In this document: positions 37,101 to 52,100 of the stretch, piece by piece
How positions within the stretch are numbered: position 1 is the first letter of the stretch
Layout of the letters: each line of letters begins with the position of its first letter
Assembly (NCBI GenBank): GCA_963965975.1
Contig: OZ014412.1
Span: 1,304,501-1,368,500 of the forward strand
Origin: Xestospongia bergquistia
Taxonomy: Eukaryota > Porifera > Demospongiae > Haplosclerida > Petrosiidae
DNA length: 64,000 nt
Reading direction: 5' to 3'
Notes under the pieces: model-generated
Told to the model about the DNA's origin: nothing
Databases searched by the model: none
What the model saw: the letters and a program-made list of their open reading frames with translations, nothing else
Program-made: the position numbers and the translations under genes

Positions 37101-40100
37101 AATAGAAAAAACAATAGAGTAAATAAAATGAAAATATTAATTTCAATATAGTTAGATATTATGCTCTTATTGTTGTGTTTCTATAAATCTCAACAAGTAC
37201 TTAGGATTATTACTTCATTATAAATGTAGTACAATAGTAGTATATAAACTTGTTAAAGTCAAGTACAGTAGTCTTGTATCATTATAATATCTAGATTATC
37301 TCTTCTCTAATAGTTACTATTAATTCACAACAGCTTATAGTAAAACACACTTATTCTCATCATCTCAATTACCTTAGTAATAACATCAATATTAGCTCCA
37401 TGATTAACCAATAATTTAACAATGTGTGTATGTCCTTTATAACTTGCATAATGAAGAGCTGTCCATCCTCTCTATTGTAATAATAAACAAACTATTAACT
37501 CTCATATTATACCACTAACATACTATATAAACTAATACTATAAACATACATAGACCTCATAAAAACTATATTGTGTGTTAACACTGTCATAATATAACAT
37601 AATACACTTGTATATTGTCCATATCTAAGTCATGTTGTACATGTAGGATATGACTATATCTATTATTAATACCGTATAGTGGGTATTATTGGCAGCTGAA
37701 ATATTTGATGGTTTGCCATCAAAATAAGCAAAATTAAAATTTGGCGATTTATTAAAATAATTGTTGTAATTAAAGGTGGGTGGTATTAATTAATGGCGAT
37801 TTATTAAAATAATTGTTGTAATTAAAGGTGGGTGGTATTAATTAATGGTGGGTGGTACTGCATGTACTATATAACGCCAGGTGAACACTCGTGAAAGTAG
37901 ATTGATAGATACTTACGAGATTGCTAGTTGTGTGCGAGGTCACCATATATATAAGAGTTTGGAGACCTGTACTTGGCAAAGAGTTCACTTCACTTCATAT
38001 TTAAGAGGCTTGTTCAAGGAAACATCTAGTGGCTGTAGTTTATCAGTGTAATATGCTGGTATTAGAATTGGAATAATGTTATACTGATTTAGTAGGGATT
38101 AGAAGTCAGGTGTAGTTTGTCCACAAAAACAATCAAAAATTGCCAGGACAGTTCTCTTCGTGAAATACCTAAGTAACACCATTTACATAGTGGCTAGCAG
38201 ATGGGGATCGTGTGCAGGGAGGTGTGAAAAATTATTGACGGTTTTTCATTTGACAATTTTGTTACAGACCATCAATACGCCAAATTAAATTTGCTGCCAA
38301 TAATACCCGCTACATGGTAAGTATTTAGTTTTTTAATAGATCTGTTATCACTAATCTATGTGAACATCAAAGACAGCTGTTTAAACTACATACAGTGTAA
38401 TCCAAGGAACTGGTAAACAACACATAAACAAAGCATTGTTAGAATTTAGATCCTATCTAACAGTCAACAGTAACAATATAAAATGTAGTTCTTCATGTTA
38501 TTATACCTATCAACAAAGGGTCTGGTAAACAACACATAAACAGAAAATTGTTAGAATTTAGATCCTATCTAACAGTCAACAGTAACAATATAAAATGTAG
38601 TTCTTCATGTTATTATACCTATCAACAAAGGGTCTGGTAAACAAGACACAAACAGAAAATTGTTAGAATTTAGATCCTATCTAACAGTCAACAGTAACAA
38701 TATAAAATGTAGTTCTTCATGTTATTACACCTATCAACAAAGGGTCTGGTAAATAAGACACAAACAGAAAATTGTTAGGATTTAGATCCTATCTAACAGT
38801 CAACAGTAACAATATAAAATGTAGTTCTTCATGTTATTACACCTATCAACAAAGGGTCTGGTAAACAAGACACAAACAGAAAATTGTTAGGATTTAGATC
38901 CTCTCTTATTATGAAACAGTCCAATATCTCACAACAATATGTGTAGTTCTTCATGTCATTACACCTATCAACTCATCAATGTTACATAATCTCTGTGGTC
39001 CAACAATAAGAACATTCTTGCATTAAGAAGACATCAATAGCCTCATTAATTAAGTAAATCTGGACAAGAATTGCTCCTTTTTTTACCAAGTATAGTATCT
39101 TATAATCTTATAACATATACTTAAAAAGCCACAGCCTATATAATAACTATATTAGCAATATAAATAAACATTTCCTTATAAGGTCATTCTCAAGAAGTAT
39201 TATGGCTTCATGTCATTCTACACTTTTAATGAGATATTGTACTTCCTAGATACAAAATTTAATATGATACTTATACAATATAACTGTACTTTCTAGTTAT
39301 AAAAGATCTATTTTTTATACAAAATAGCTGTAAACATGCTACAGTTAATGTGAATAATGATACTAGAGCATTTTGTTTCTACAAATCACATGAAGCTATA
39401 TATATATAGAGTTATAACATGATGAAATCATGATCCTAAGTTAAATTGGTTACACTGAGCATTCCAAATACATAAGTGAAGTGATGTTGCTAGTTAAAAA
39501 CAATAATAAACAGAACAAAACAGTGTTTTCATTGATCTATAATGCCTTATTAATATAAGTTGATGTACTTCCAATTGAAGTTGGAAATCAATTCAAAATA
39601 TATGAAACCAATTATAAAGAAATTGTCAATTCTCAAAGTAAGAATGGGAAATCTGTAATACTATGTCCTTTCTTATTAATGTGTTATACTATCAACATGT
39701 ATTACTGTTAAACAGACTGTCTGTTAATTAAGGTTTTACTGTAGAGTGTTATGGTAATTATATGTTTGTCACTGCTATGGACACCTTTGTACACAAACAG
39801 CACACCATACCAGTGTTACCCTTGTGAATACTAAAATGCTTTCAGGAATATGTACTATTATTGTAAGGTCACACCTACTGATAGCTACTACTAACTGTGC
39901 TTGTTAATCTTTTACTAACAAAAGATTTAAACAACAAATTGACATTTCTAATAGCCACATCCATAACATTCTACATCTATTAAATACTGATTTAAATCTA
40001 GTGACATGTAGACACACAATATACACTCACCTCATCACAAATATCAGGATCTGCATTGTAGTTTAATAGTAGCTGTACAATATCACAATGACCTTCTTTT

Positions 40101-43100
40101 GAGGCAACATGTAGAGCTGTTTGTTCATCCTAAAGGAAGTACACAAGTATTTATTGTTGATTATAATAGTATAAATTACAATACATACATATGATAAAAT
40201 TTATTAAATTCAAAAAACAAAAGTAAAAATTGTATTAAGATAATTTTTGTTGTGTTAATATTGTAGTTGTTTTCTTATAACATTGTATTTAATATACTTT
40301 GAAATTATATGATGTCTTTACTTGTTAATTTTATTGTCTTTGAATTTTAACTTGAATGTTACACAGAAGACATCAAGAGTATATCCTATTTTCTAACATA
40401 TCTTGTAAATTATGTGCATATGCAAACAATAGCTTTTACCAGACGATATTTGCCTTTGCTAAATGTCTGTGTATAAAGCTATGTCTTGTCTGTTGTAAGT
40501 ACAACGACATTAACAATATACCACATGTAATTTACATGTGTTAGGTACAGCCCAAGATGACACATGGTTACACCAATACAAGAATTAAGGAGTGATTATG
40601 TCTTCTCCATTTAACTACAAGTTTGTTAAAAATAGTAATTCCTTTCAAATGTTCATATTTTCAGAGTTTAAGGAGGTTTAATGATTAGGGAATAAACATG
40701 TGTTCATGAATAACATAAGCTTATTCAACATCAACAACGTATGTTCCTGTCTTCCTATGTCACTTTAAATTATAACTGTAACACCTGGTTTGAAATTAGG
40801 GACGTGTAATACCTCATAATAGAATCATGACTATTAGTAATAACTATCAATAAACACAACATTTTCAACCACACCTCTTGGTAACATCCAGATAAAGTTT
40901 CTACTTGCCTCTAGTGTATAGTGAACCATTTCTCTCAAAATTAAAATGGGAGCAGTTCACTACTGGCTGTGCTTCTTACACTCAAGCAGTTAGGGTTTAA
41001 GTTTTTGGTGGGAGTCTAATAACAGTATAAAAGTATAGTATAATGCTGATGATACCATTTCAATGGTCATCAGAACATTTTACACAAACACCATGCCACA
41101 CCAGTGGTACCTCTGTCAATACCAAGATGCTTTCAAGGATATGTACTGATATAATAGGTTACACTTATTGAGGCCACACATCACACAATATACACTCACC
41201 TCATCACAAATATTGGGATCTGCATTGTAGTTTAATAGTAGCTGTACAATATCACAATGACCTTCTTTTGAGGCAACATGTAGAGCTGTTTGTTTATCCT
41301 AAAGGAAGTACACAAGTATTTATTGTTGATTATAATAGTGTAAAAATATATTGATATTTTTTAGTGTTTGCATAAATCTCAACAAGAGGATCTAGTACTA
41401 AGGACTATTACTTCATTGTGAATGTAGTAAAAGTGTACTATATAAACTTGTTAAAGTCAGGTACAGTAGCCTTGTATCATATAGTGTCCATATTATCTCT
41501 TCTATAATAGTTACTATCAATTCACACAGAAACACACTTATTCTCATCATCTCAATTACCTCATTAACAACATCAATATTAGCTCCATGATTAACCAATA
41601 ATTCAACAATGTCTGTATGCCCTTTATAACTTGCATAATGAAGAGCTGTCCATCCTCTCTATTGTAATAATAAATAAAATATTACTCTCAAATTAGACCT
41701 TATAAAACCTATCTTGTGTTAACACTGTCATAATATAACATACTACACTTGTATATTGTCCATATCTAAGTCATGTTGTAGATTTAGGATATGACTATAT
41801 CTATTATTAATAAATATTTAGTTTTTGAATAGGTCTTTTAACACTAATTTAAGCAAACATCAAAGACAGCTGCTTAAATTATATACAGTATAATCTAAGG
41901 AACTGGTAAACAACACACAAACAGAAAATTGTTAGGATTTAGATCTTCTCTATTATGAAACAGTCCAGTACCTCACAAAGTTCTTCGTGTCATTTCACCT
42001 ATCAACTATCATTATATCATATGACTCTTATCATTATATTACTACAATAACTAACATTATTTCTGTCTGGTAATTATTACATCTTATAAACTATATAGCT
42101 CCTTAACAATCTTTACATTAAACACAAACAAAGCTGGCTTTTAAAGTGTGGTTTATTTGAGATAAAAAACCAACTATGAACTTAACAACCAAATTTGGGT
42201 TATCAAATATAATGCTTGCCAAATGAGTGTGCCTCCATGACAGGGTCAGACTCAAGAAATGTCTACTTGTACAATTTCTTTGTTGCTTAAGGTAATACAA
42301 TGGCACTAACTGTTTCTTAATTGTTTAAATAGTTATAGAACAAAGTTATAAAATACTTTACAGTGGAACTTTACAGACTTTCATATATTCACTACAATAG
42401 ACAATAACTATGGAACATGACCTTTTTCATTGACAACAATGGAATTGTATCCTCTTAAACGTGGACAGTTCCATTTTAGGACAATAATAACTTTTTATGA
42501 CCCCAGAATTAGTACTAGCACTGGCAATTTGCCGTTTATAACAGATAATGGGTGTGTCTAATGTACTCCACACAGACTCAATTTATACAATCAAAGGTTT
42601 TGCAACAAATTCTTTCTTAAGTACTTTGTTTAAGCTTGAATAAAGTTGTCAATATTTTGTTACAACCTCTTGAATATAGTTCTAACCTGATGTAATGTAA
42701 TATAATAATTGTACATTATCTACATCAAACATTTTTATCTATGTATTACATGAATATACTAGTAACATTACAAACCTAGACAACATTATATATCTAGTCA
42801 ACAATATGTCCATTATAGTCAATATTAGCTAAAAACACAGTATTGGTCATAATTAAAGAAACATTTTCAGACTAACTGCCTCATTTATAAAACATATAGT
42901 CTCTTGTATAATAAATGATATTAACTTACCTGATCTATAGCATTTACATTAGCTCCTATTAAGAGAGCATATTCTACTCCAGACAAGTTTCCATTCTTAA
43001 CAGATTCAATTAAACTGTCATTCTATGGTAAAATAAAAGTTTAAAAGTATCATTTAAAATAATGCATGATCTCATTTCATAAATTTGAAATATGTCAGAC

Positions 43101-46100
43101 AAAAAAGAACAAGATATTTCATTCATTTCCTCCAAACATATCATAGAACACATTTAAATATTAAACATTTAAACATTTAAAGATTATAAGTAATAATAGC
43201 AACGCAAATATGGAAACAAAAAAAACAATAGAATAAACAAAATGACAACATTGAATTCAATATAGTTAGAAATTATATTACATTATATCACACTTACCGA
43301 CTATTATATTGTAAATGACACATTGAGATCATAAGTAATCATAGCAATGTAAATATGGAAACAAAAAAACAATAGAGTAAACAAAATGACAACATTGAAT
43401 TCAATACAATTAGAAATTATACTACATTATATCACACTTACCAACTATTATATTGTAAATGACACATTGAGATCATAAGTAATCATAGCAATGTAAATAT
43501 GGAAACAAAAAAAACAATAGAGTAAACAAAATGACAACATTGAATTCAATACAATTAGAAATTATACTACATTATATCACACTTACCTCCTATTATATTG
43601 TAAAAGACACAATGAGAACATAAGTAATCATAGCAATGTAAATATGGAAACAAAAAAAAACAATAGAATAAACAAAATGACAACATTGAATTCAATACAC
43701 TTAGAAATTATACTACATTATATCACACTTACCAACTATTATATTGTAAAAGACACATTGAGATCATAAGTAATCATAGCAATGTAAATATGGAAACAAA
43801 AAACAATAGAGTAAACAAAATGACAACATTGAATTCAATACAATTAGAAATTATACTACATTATATCACACTTACCAACTATTATATTGTAAATGACACA
43901 TTGAGATCATAAGTAATCATAGCAATGTAAATATGGAAACAAAAAAAACAATAGAGTAAACAAAATGACAACATTGAATTCAATACACTTAGAAATTATA
44001 CTACATTATATCACACTTACCAACTATTATATTGTAAAAGACACATTGAGATCATAAGTAATCATAGCAATGTAAATATGGAAACAAAAAACAATAGAGT
44101 AAACAAAATGACAACATTGAATTCAATACACTTAGAAATTATACTACATTATATCACACTTACCAACTATTATATTGTAAAAGACACATTGAGATCATAA
44201 GTAAACATAGCAATGTAAATATGGAAACAAAAAACAATAGAGTAAACAAAATGACAACATTGAATTCAATACAATTAGAAATTATACTACATTATATCAC
44301 ACTTACCTCCTATTATATTGTAAAAGACACAATGAGAACATAAGTAATCATAGCAATGTAAATATGGAAACAAAAAAAACAATAGAGTAAACAATATGAC
44401 AACATTGAATTCAATACAATTAGAAATTATACTACATTATATCACACTTACCGACTGTTATATTGTAAAAGACATATTGAGATCATAAGTAATCATAGCA
44501 ATGTAAATATGGAAACAAAAAACAATAGAGTAAACAAAATGACAACATTGAATTCAATACAATTACAAATTATACTACATTATATCACACTTACCAACTA
44601 TTATATTGTAAAAGACACATTGAGATCATAAGTAATCATAGCAATGTAAATATGGAAACAAAAAAAATAGAGTAAACAAAATGACAACATTGAATTCAAT
44701 ACAATTAGAAATTATACTACATTATATCACACTTACCAACTATTATATTGTAAAAGACACATTGAGATCATAAGTAATCATAGCAGTGTAAATACGGAAA
44801 CAAAAAAAACAATAGAGTAAACAAAATGGCAACATTGAATTCAATACAATTAGAAATTATACTACATTATATCACACTTACCAACTATTATATTGTAAAA
44901 GACATATTGAGATTATAAGTAATCATAGCAATGTAAATATGGAAACAAAAAAACAATAGAGTAAACAAAATGACAACATTGAATTCAATACAATTAGAAA
45001 TTATACTACATTATATCACACTTACCCGCTATTATATTGTAAAAGACACATTGAGATCATAAGTAATCATAGCAATGTAAATACGGAAACAAAAAACAAT
45101 TGAGTAAACAAAATGACAACATTGAATTCAATACAATTAGAAATTATACTACATTATATCACACTTACAGTCTATTATATTGTAAAAGACACATTGAGAT
45201 CATAAGTAAACAGTGCAATGTAAATATGGAAACAAAAAAACAATAGAGTAAACAAAATGGCAACATTGAATTCAATACAATTAGAAATTATACTACATTA
45301 TATCACACTTACAGTCTATTATATTGTAAAAGACACATTGAGATCATAAGTAAACAGTGCAATGTAAATATGGAAACAAAAAAACAATAGAGTAAACAAA
45401 ATGACAACATTGAATTCAATACAATTAGAAATTATACTACATTATATCACACTTACCAACTATTATATTGTAAAAGACACATTGAGATCATAAGTAATCA
45501 TAGCAATGTAAATATGGAAACAAAAAAAACAATAGAGTAAACAAAATGGCAACATTGAATTCAATACAATTAGAAATTATACTACATTATATCACACTTA
45601 CCGACTATTATATTGTAAAAGACATATTGAGATTATAAGTAATCATAGCAATGTAAATATGGAAACAAAAAAACAATAGAGTAAACAAAATGACAACATT
45701 GAATTCAATACAATTAGAAATTATACTACATTATATCACACTTACCAACTATTATATTGTAAAAGACACATTGAGATCATAAGTAATCATAGCAATGTAA
45801 ATATGGAAACAAAAAAACAATAGAGTAAACAAAATGACAACATTGAATTCAATACAATTAGAAATTATATTACATTATATCACACTTACTGACTATTATA
45901 TTGTAAAAGACACATTGAGATCATAAGTAATCATAGCAATGTAAATATGGAAACAATAAAAACAATAGAGTAAACAAAATGACAACATTGAATTCAATAC
46001 AATTAGAAATTATACTACATTATATCACACTTACCGACTATTATATTGTAAAAGACATATTGAGATTATAAGTAATCATAGCAATGTAAATATGAAACAA

Positions 46101-49100
46101 AAAAACAATAGAGTAAACAAAATGACAACATTGAATTCAATACAATTAGAAATTATACTACATTATATCACACTTACCAACTATTATATTGTAAAAGACA
46201 CATTGAGATCATAAGTAATCATAGCAATGTAAATATGGAAACAAAAAAACAATAGAGTAAACAAAATGACAACATTGAATTCAATACAATTAGAAATTAT
46301 ACTACATTATATCACACTTACCCGCTATTATATTGTAAAAGACACATTGAGATCATAAGTAATCATAGCAATGTAAATATGGAAACAAAAAACAATTGAG
46401 TAAACAAAATGACAACATTGAATTCAATACAATTAGAAATTATACTACATTATATCACACTTACCGACTATTATATTGTAAAAGACATATTGAGATCATA
46501 AGTAATCATAGCAATGTAAATATGGAAACAAAAAAAACAATAGAGTAAACAAAATGACAACATTGAATTCAATACACTTAGAAATTATACTACATTATAT
46601 CACACTTACTGACTATTATATTGTAAAAGACACATTGAGATCATAAGTAATCATAGCAATGTAAATATGGAAACAAAAAAACAATAGAGTAAACAAAATG
46701 GCAACATTGAATTCGATACAATTAGAAATTATACTACATTATATCACACTTACCAACTATTATATTGTAAAAGACACATTGAGATCATAAGTAAACATAG
46801 CAATGTAAATATGGAAACAAAAAAACAATAGAGTAAACAAAATGACAACATTGAATTCAATACAATTAGAAATTATACTACATTATATCACACTTACCGA
46901 CTATTATATTGTAAAAGACACATTGAGATCATAAGTAATCATAGCAATGTAAATATGGAAACAAAAAAACAATAGAGTAAACAAAATGACAACATTGAAT
47001 TCAATACAATTAGAAATTATACTACATTATATCACACTTACCCGCTATTATATTGTAAAAGACATATTGAGATCATAAGTAATCATAGCAATGTAAATAC
47101 GGAAACAAAAAAACAATAGAGTAAACAAAATGACAATATTGAATTCAATACACTTAGAAATTATACTACATTATATCACACTTACCAACTATTATATTGT
47201 AAAAGACACATTGAGATCATAAGTAATCATAGCAATGTAAATATGGAAACAAAGAAACAATAGAGTAAACAAAATGACAACATTGAATTCAATACAATTA
47301 CAAATTATACTACATTATATCACACTTACCCGCTATTTTATTGTAAAAGACACATTGAGATCATAAGTAATCATAGCAATGTAAATATGGAAACAAAAAA
47401 ACAATAGAGTAAACAAAATGGCAACATTGAATTCAATACAATTACAAATTATACTACATTATATCACACTTACCTCCTATTATATTGTAAAAGACACATT
47501 GAGATCATAAGTAAACATAGCAATGTAAATATGGAAACAAAAAAACAATAGAGTAAACAAAATGACAACATTGAATTCAATACACTTAGAAATTATACTA
47601 CATTATATCACACTTACCAACTATTATATTGTAAAAGACATATTGAGATCATAAGTAATCATAGCAATGTAAATATGGAAACAAAAAAACAATAGAGTAA
47701 ACAAAATGACAACATTGAATTCAATACAATTAGAAATTATACTACATTATATCACACTTACCGACTATTATATTGTAAAAGACACATTGAGATCATAAGT
47801 AATCATAGCAATGTAAATATGGAAACAAAAAACAATAGAGTAAACAAGATGACAACATTGAATTCAATACACTTAGAAATTATATTACATTATATCACAC
47901 TTACCGACTATTATATTGTAAAAGACACATTGAGATCATAAGTAATCATAGCAGTGTAAATATGGAAACGAAAAAAACAATAGAGTAAACAAAATGACAA
48001 CATTGAATTCAATACACTTAGAAATTATACTACATTATATCACACTTACCAACTATTATATTGTAAATGACACATTGAGATCATAAGTAATCATAGCAAT
48101 GTAAATATGGAAACAAAAAATACTTGAGTAAACAAAATGACAACATTGAATTCAATACAATTAGAAATTATACTACATTATATCACACTTACCGACTATT
48201 ATATTGTAAAAGACACATTGAGATCATAAGTAATCATAGCAATGTAAATATGGAAACAAAAAAACAATAGAGTAAACAAAATGACAACATTGAATTCAAT
48301 ACAATTAGAAATTATACTACATTATATCACACTTACCAACTATTATATTGTAAAAGACACATTGAGATCATAAGTAATCATAGCAATGTAAATATGGAAA
48401 CAAAAAAACAATAGAGTAAACAAAATGACAACATTGAATTCAATACACTTAGAAATTATACTACATTATATCACACTTACCGACTATTATATTGTAAAAG
48501 ACACATTGAGATCATAATTAATCATAGCAATGTAAATATGGAAACAAAAAAACAATAGAGTAAACAAAATGACAACATTGAATTCAATACAATTAGAAAT
48601 TATACTACATTATATCACACTTACCTCCTATTATATTGTAAAAGACACATTAAGATCATAAGTAATCATAGCAATGTAAATATGGAAACAAAGAAACAAT
48701 AGAGTAAACAAAATGACAACATTGAATTCAATACAATTAGAAATTATACTACATTATATCACACTTACCTCCTATTATATTGTAAAAGACACATTGAGAT
48801 CATAAGTAATCATAGCAATGTAAATATGGAAACAAAAAACAATTGAGTAAACAAAATGACAACATTGAATTCAATACAATTAGAAATTATACTACATTAT
48901 ATCACACTTACCTCCTATTATATTGTAAAAGACACATTGAGATCATAAGTAATCATAGCAATGTAAATATGGAAACAAAGAAACAATAGAGTAAACAAAA
49001 TGACAACATTGAATTCAATACACTTAGAAATTATACTACATTATATCACAATTACCGACTATTATATTGTAAAAGACACATTGAGATCATAATTAATCAT

Positions 49101-52100
49101 AGCAATGTAAATATGGAAACAAAAAAACAATAGAGTAAACAAAATGACAACATTGAATTCAATACAATTAGAAATTATACTACATTATATCACACTTACC
49201 AACTATTATATTGCAAATGACACATTGAGATCATAAGTAATCATAGCAATGTAAATATGGAAATAAAGAAACAATAGAGTAAACAAAATGACAACATTGA
49301 ATTCAATACAATTAGAAATTATACTACATTATATCACACTTACCAACTATTATATTGTAAAAGACACATTGAGATCATAAGTAATCATAGCAATGTAAAT
49401 ATGGAAACAAAAAACAATTGAGTAAACAAAATGACAACATTGAATTCAATACAATTAGAAATTATACTACATTATATCACACTTACCTCCTATTATATTG
49501 TAAAAGACACATTGAGATCATAAGTAATCATAGCAATGTAAATATGGAAACAAAGAAACAATAGAGTAAACAAAATGACAACATTGAATTCAATACAATT
49601 AGAAATTATACTACATTATATCACACTTACCTCCTATTATATTGTAAAAGACACATTGAGATCATAAGTAAACATAGCAATGTAAATATGGAAACAAAAA
49701 AACAATAGAGTAAACAAAATGACAACATTGAATTCAATACAATTAGAAATTATACTACATTATATCACACTTACCGACTATTATATTGTAAAAGACACAT
49801 TGAGATCATAAGTAAACATAGCAATGTAAATATGGAAACAAAAAAACAATAGAGTAAACAAAATGACAACATTGAATTCAATACAATTAGAAATTATACT
49901 ACATTATATCACACTTACCGACTATTATATTGTAAAGGACACATTGAGATCATAAGTAATCATAGCAATGTAAATATGGAAACAAAAAAACAATAGAGTA
50001 AACAAAATGACAACATTGAATTCAATACACTTTGAAATTATACTACATTATATCACACTTACCAACTATTATATTGTAAAGGACACATTTAATTTACAAG
50101 TAATTATAGTAACATTAAAGTAATACAATACAAAAAAGATAGTAAGGATGGGAATTGCATCATTTCTACACAATAACACAGGTAGCACAAGTAATGAAGG
50201 GTTTTCTCCAATTATTTTAATCACTTACATAATATCAGTGATATATTGTTGTATTCTGTGTCTGTGCTATTATGAAGAGATAATATAATTACACTCCTTA
50301 CTATCTTGTTTGCATTCTTTGTATTGGATTGATATTAGCCATTCTTACATTTACTTCATTTTTTTATAAAATATTTATTTTTTGTTTGCTTCTTTGCTTA
50401 CTTTTTGTTAAATTGCAGGTGTTTTAATTGCAAATACATATTGAATTCTTACATATTGTAATAAAAAATAACAATTATTATGGAATTGTTCCATCAACAA
50501 AGAGGTTCTCCAGAATACAACCGGAAAGTTGTAATGATACTTAATCCATTACATCAACTTATAGTCATTAGCTTATCAGTCATACAATAATGATTATTGA
50601 CGTTTTTTTAAGCTGAACATTAAACCAGGAAATAGTCCATACTTAATGGTAGAAGTAGGAGAATAATATTCTCATTCATTTGTTTCCATTAAATATTAAT
50701 TATTCATAGAAAATCAGTTTTCTAAGAGAAGCTCTTGATAGTAAACTGCTAAAATTACTTATTTTGTTTTACAAAAGTGGATAATTAGTTTCAATTTATG
50801 CTGTGTCTGGGAAAATAATGGAAAATCTTTCACTTTTTGTATTGTTGTTGTGGACAAAGAAGGACAAGAAATATGAAGATTCAAAATTTTCAACCAACTT
50901 TTACTGTGATGCTTGCTTTAACCTATAAACCAGTCATAACATGAAGATAATTCTAGTGAGGATGACTGACAACTATAAAGATACTCTGATATGCTTTGGG
51001 TGAGATACTCTTGTGTTTTTTACCAATATTTTTCAATGGACAATCTGGGTCATCCATATATACATAGGCACTATTATCACATGTCTGATATATGGTAGTG
51101 GACTAGTTTAATTTAAATAGTCTCTTTCCATCTTTTATTTGTGACAATTTTTATAAACAATAAATACAAATCAAAAACAAATGCAAGAAAGATCTAATAT
51201 ATAGCCTCAAAAGAGAGTTTATCCCATTCTTGGTTATTAAATCAAATCTAATACTGTAAGTATAAATAAATAATATGGGCATAATCATGTTGAGAAGGTA
51301 TCTCTAAGTAAGAGGGACAGTGTAATAAGTAATCTCTTGAACAATGTTATATAATGCACTCTAATCATATCTAGTCTCGATTGTTATATTTATAACTATG
51401 TATTATTATGTATGACCTTTTTGACTGGTTATAAATAGCACAATCTTATTATATAGTCCTTTTTTCATAATCTAAACTTAGTCATGACACCTTTAACACT
51501 AAGTCCTATCTTTTAGCTCACAATTTCTCTTGAAGCTAAAGTTATTGTACTAACAGTGTTATCAAATTTGGAACTGTGCTCTATTCAAATATTCAGTTTA
51601 CTGTTATCAATGGTCAAATGAAACATGGTTCCAACTGACATAGAGTACAGATACCAATTCATTGTCAATTGCAAATAATAAATTCATGTAATTTCTATCA
51701 TCATTGCTATTTTGTGTGGGGATTTCAATAGAAGAGAAAAACAAACAATCAAGCAATGGTACTTATTAACAAATATGATATAATCTCTCAATAACCCAGT
51801 TAGCTCATATTAAACATACTTATATACACTTATATAAAGTAATGTCAGTGTATGTGTACTGACTACTTAATAACATGAGGAATTACTGACATTAAAAAGT
51901 ACATTAGGAACTGCACCCTCATGAATATTTAATTAGGACAATATATACTACATGTCCCAACAACATATTGTTGTGACATGAACAAATATTGTGTGGGTGT
52001 GTCCATATATAATATACTGCTGACCTTATCACTAGTATTGTCAATATTGTCATGTTCAGAAGAAACCTCTGAGTGGCAACTCTTAGAGGAAATCTAGAGG

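Larger units (their letters stand above)
41050..42000. repeat. Segmental duplication carrying two ankyrin exons
   Basis: 41050-41340 matches 39770-40170, 41350-41830 matches 37150-37680, and 41805-42000 matches 38320-38430 plus the edge of the 112-bp array. Exons and introns are both near-identical, so this is a recent local duplication. Confidence 0.8.

Noticed and set aside
43180-50095. CRISPR-like array
   Set aside because: Units are head-to-tail with no unique spacers, and the genome is eukaryotic; this is a satellite.
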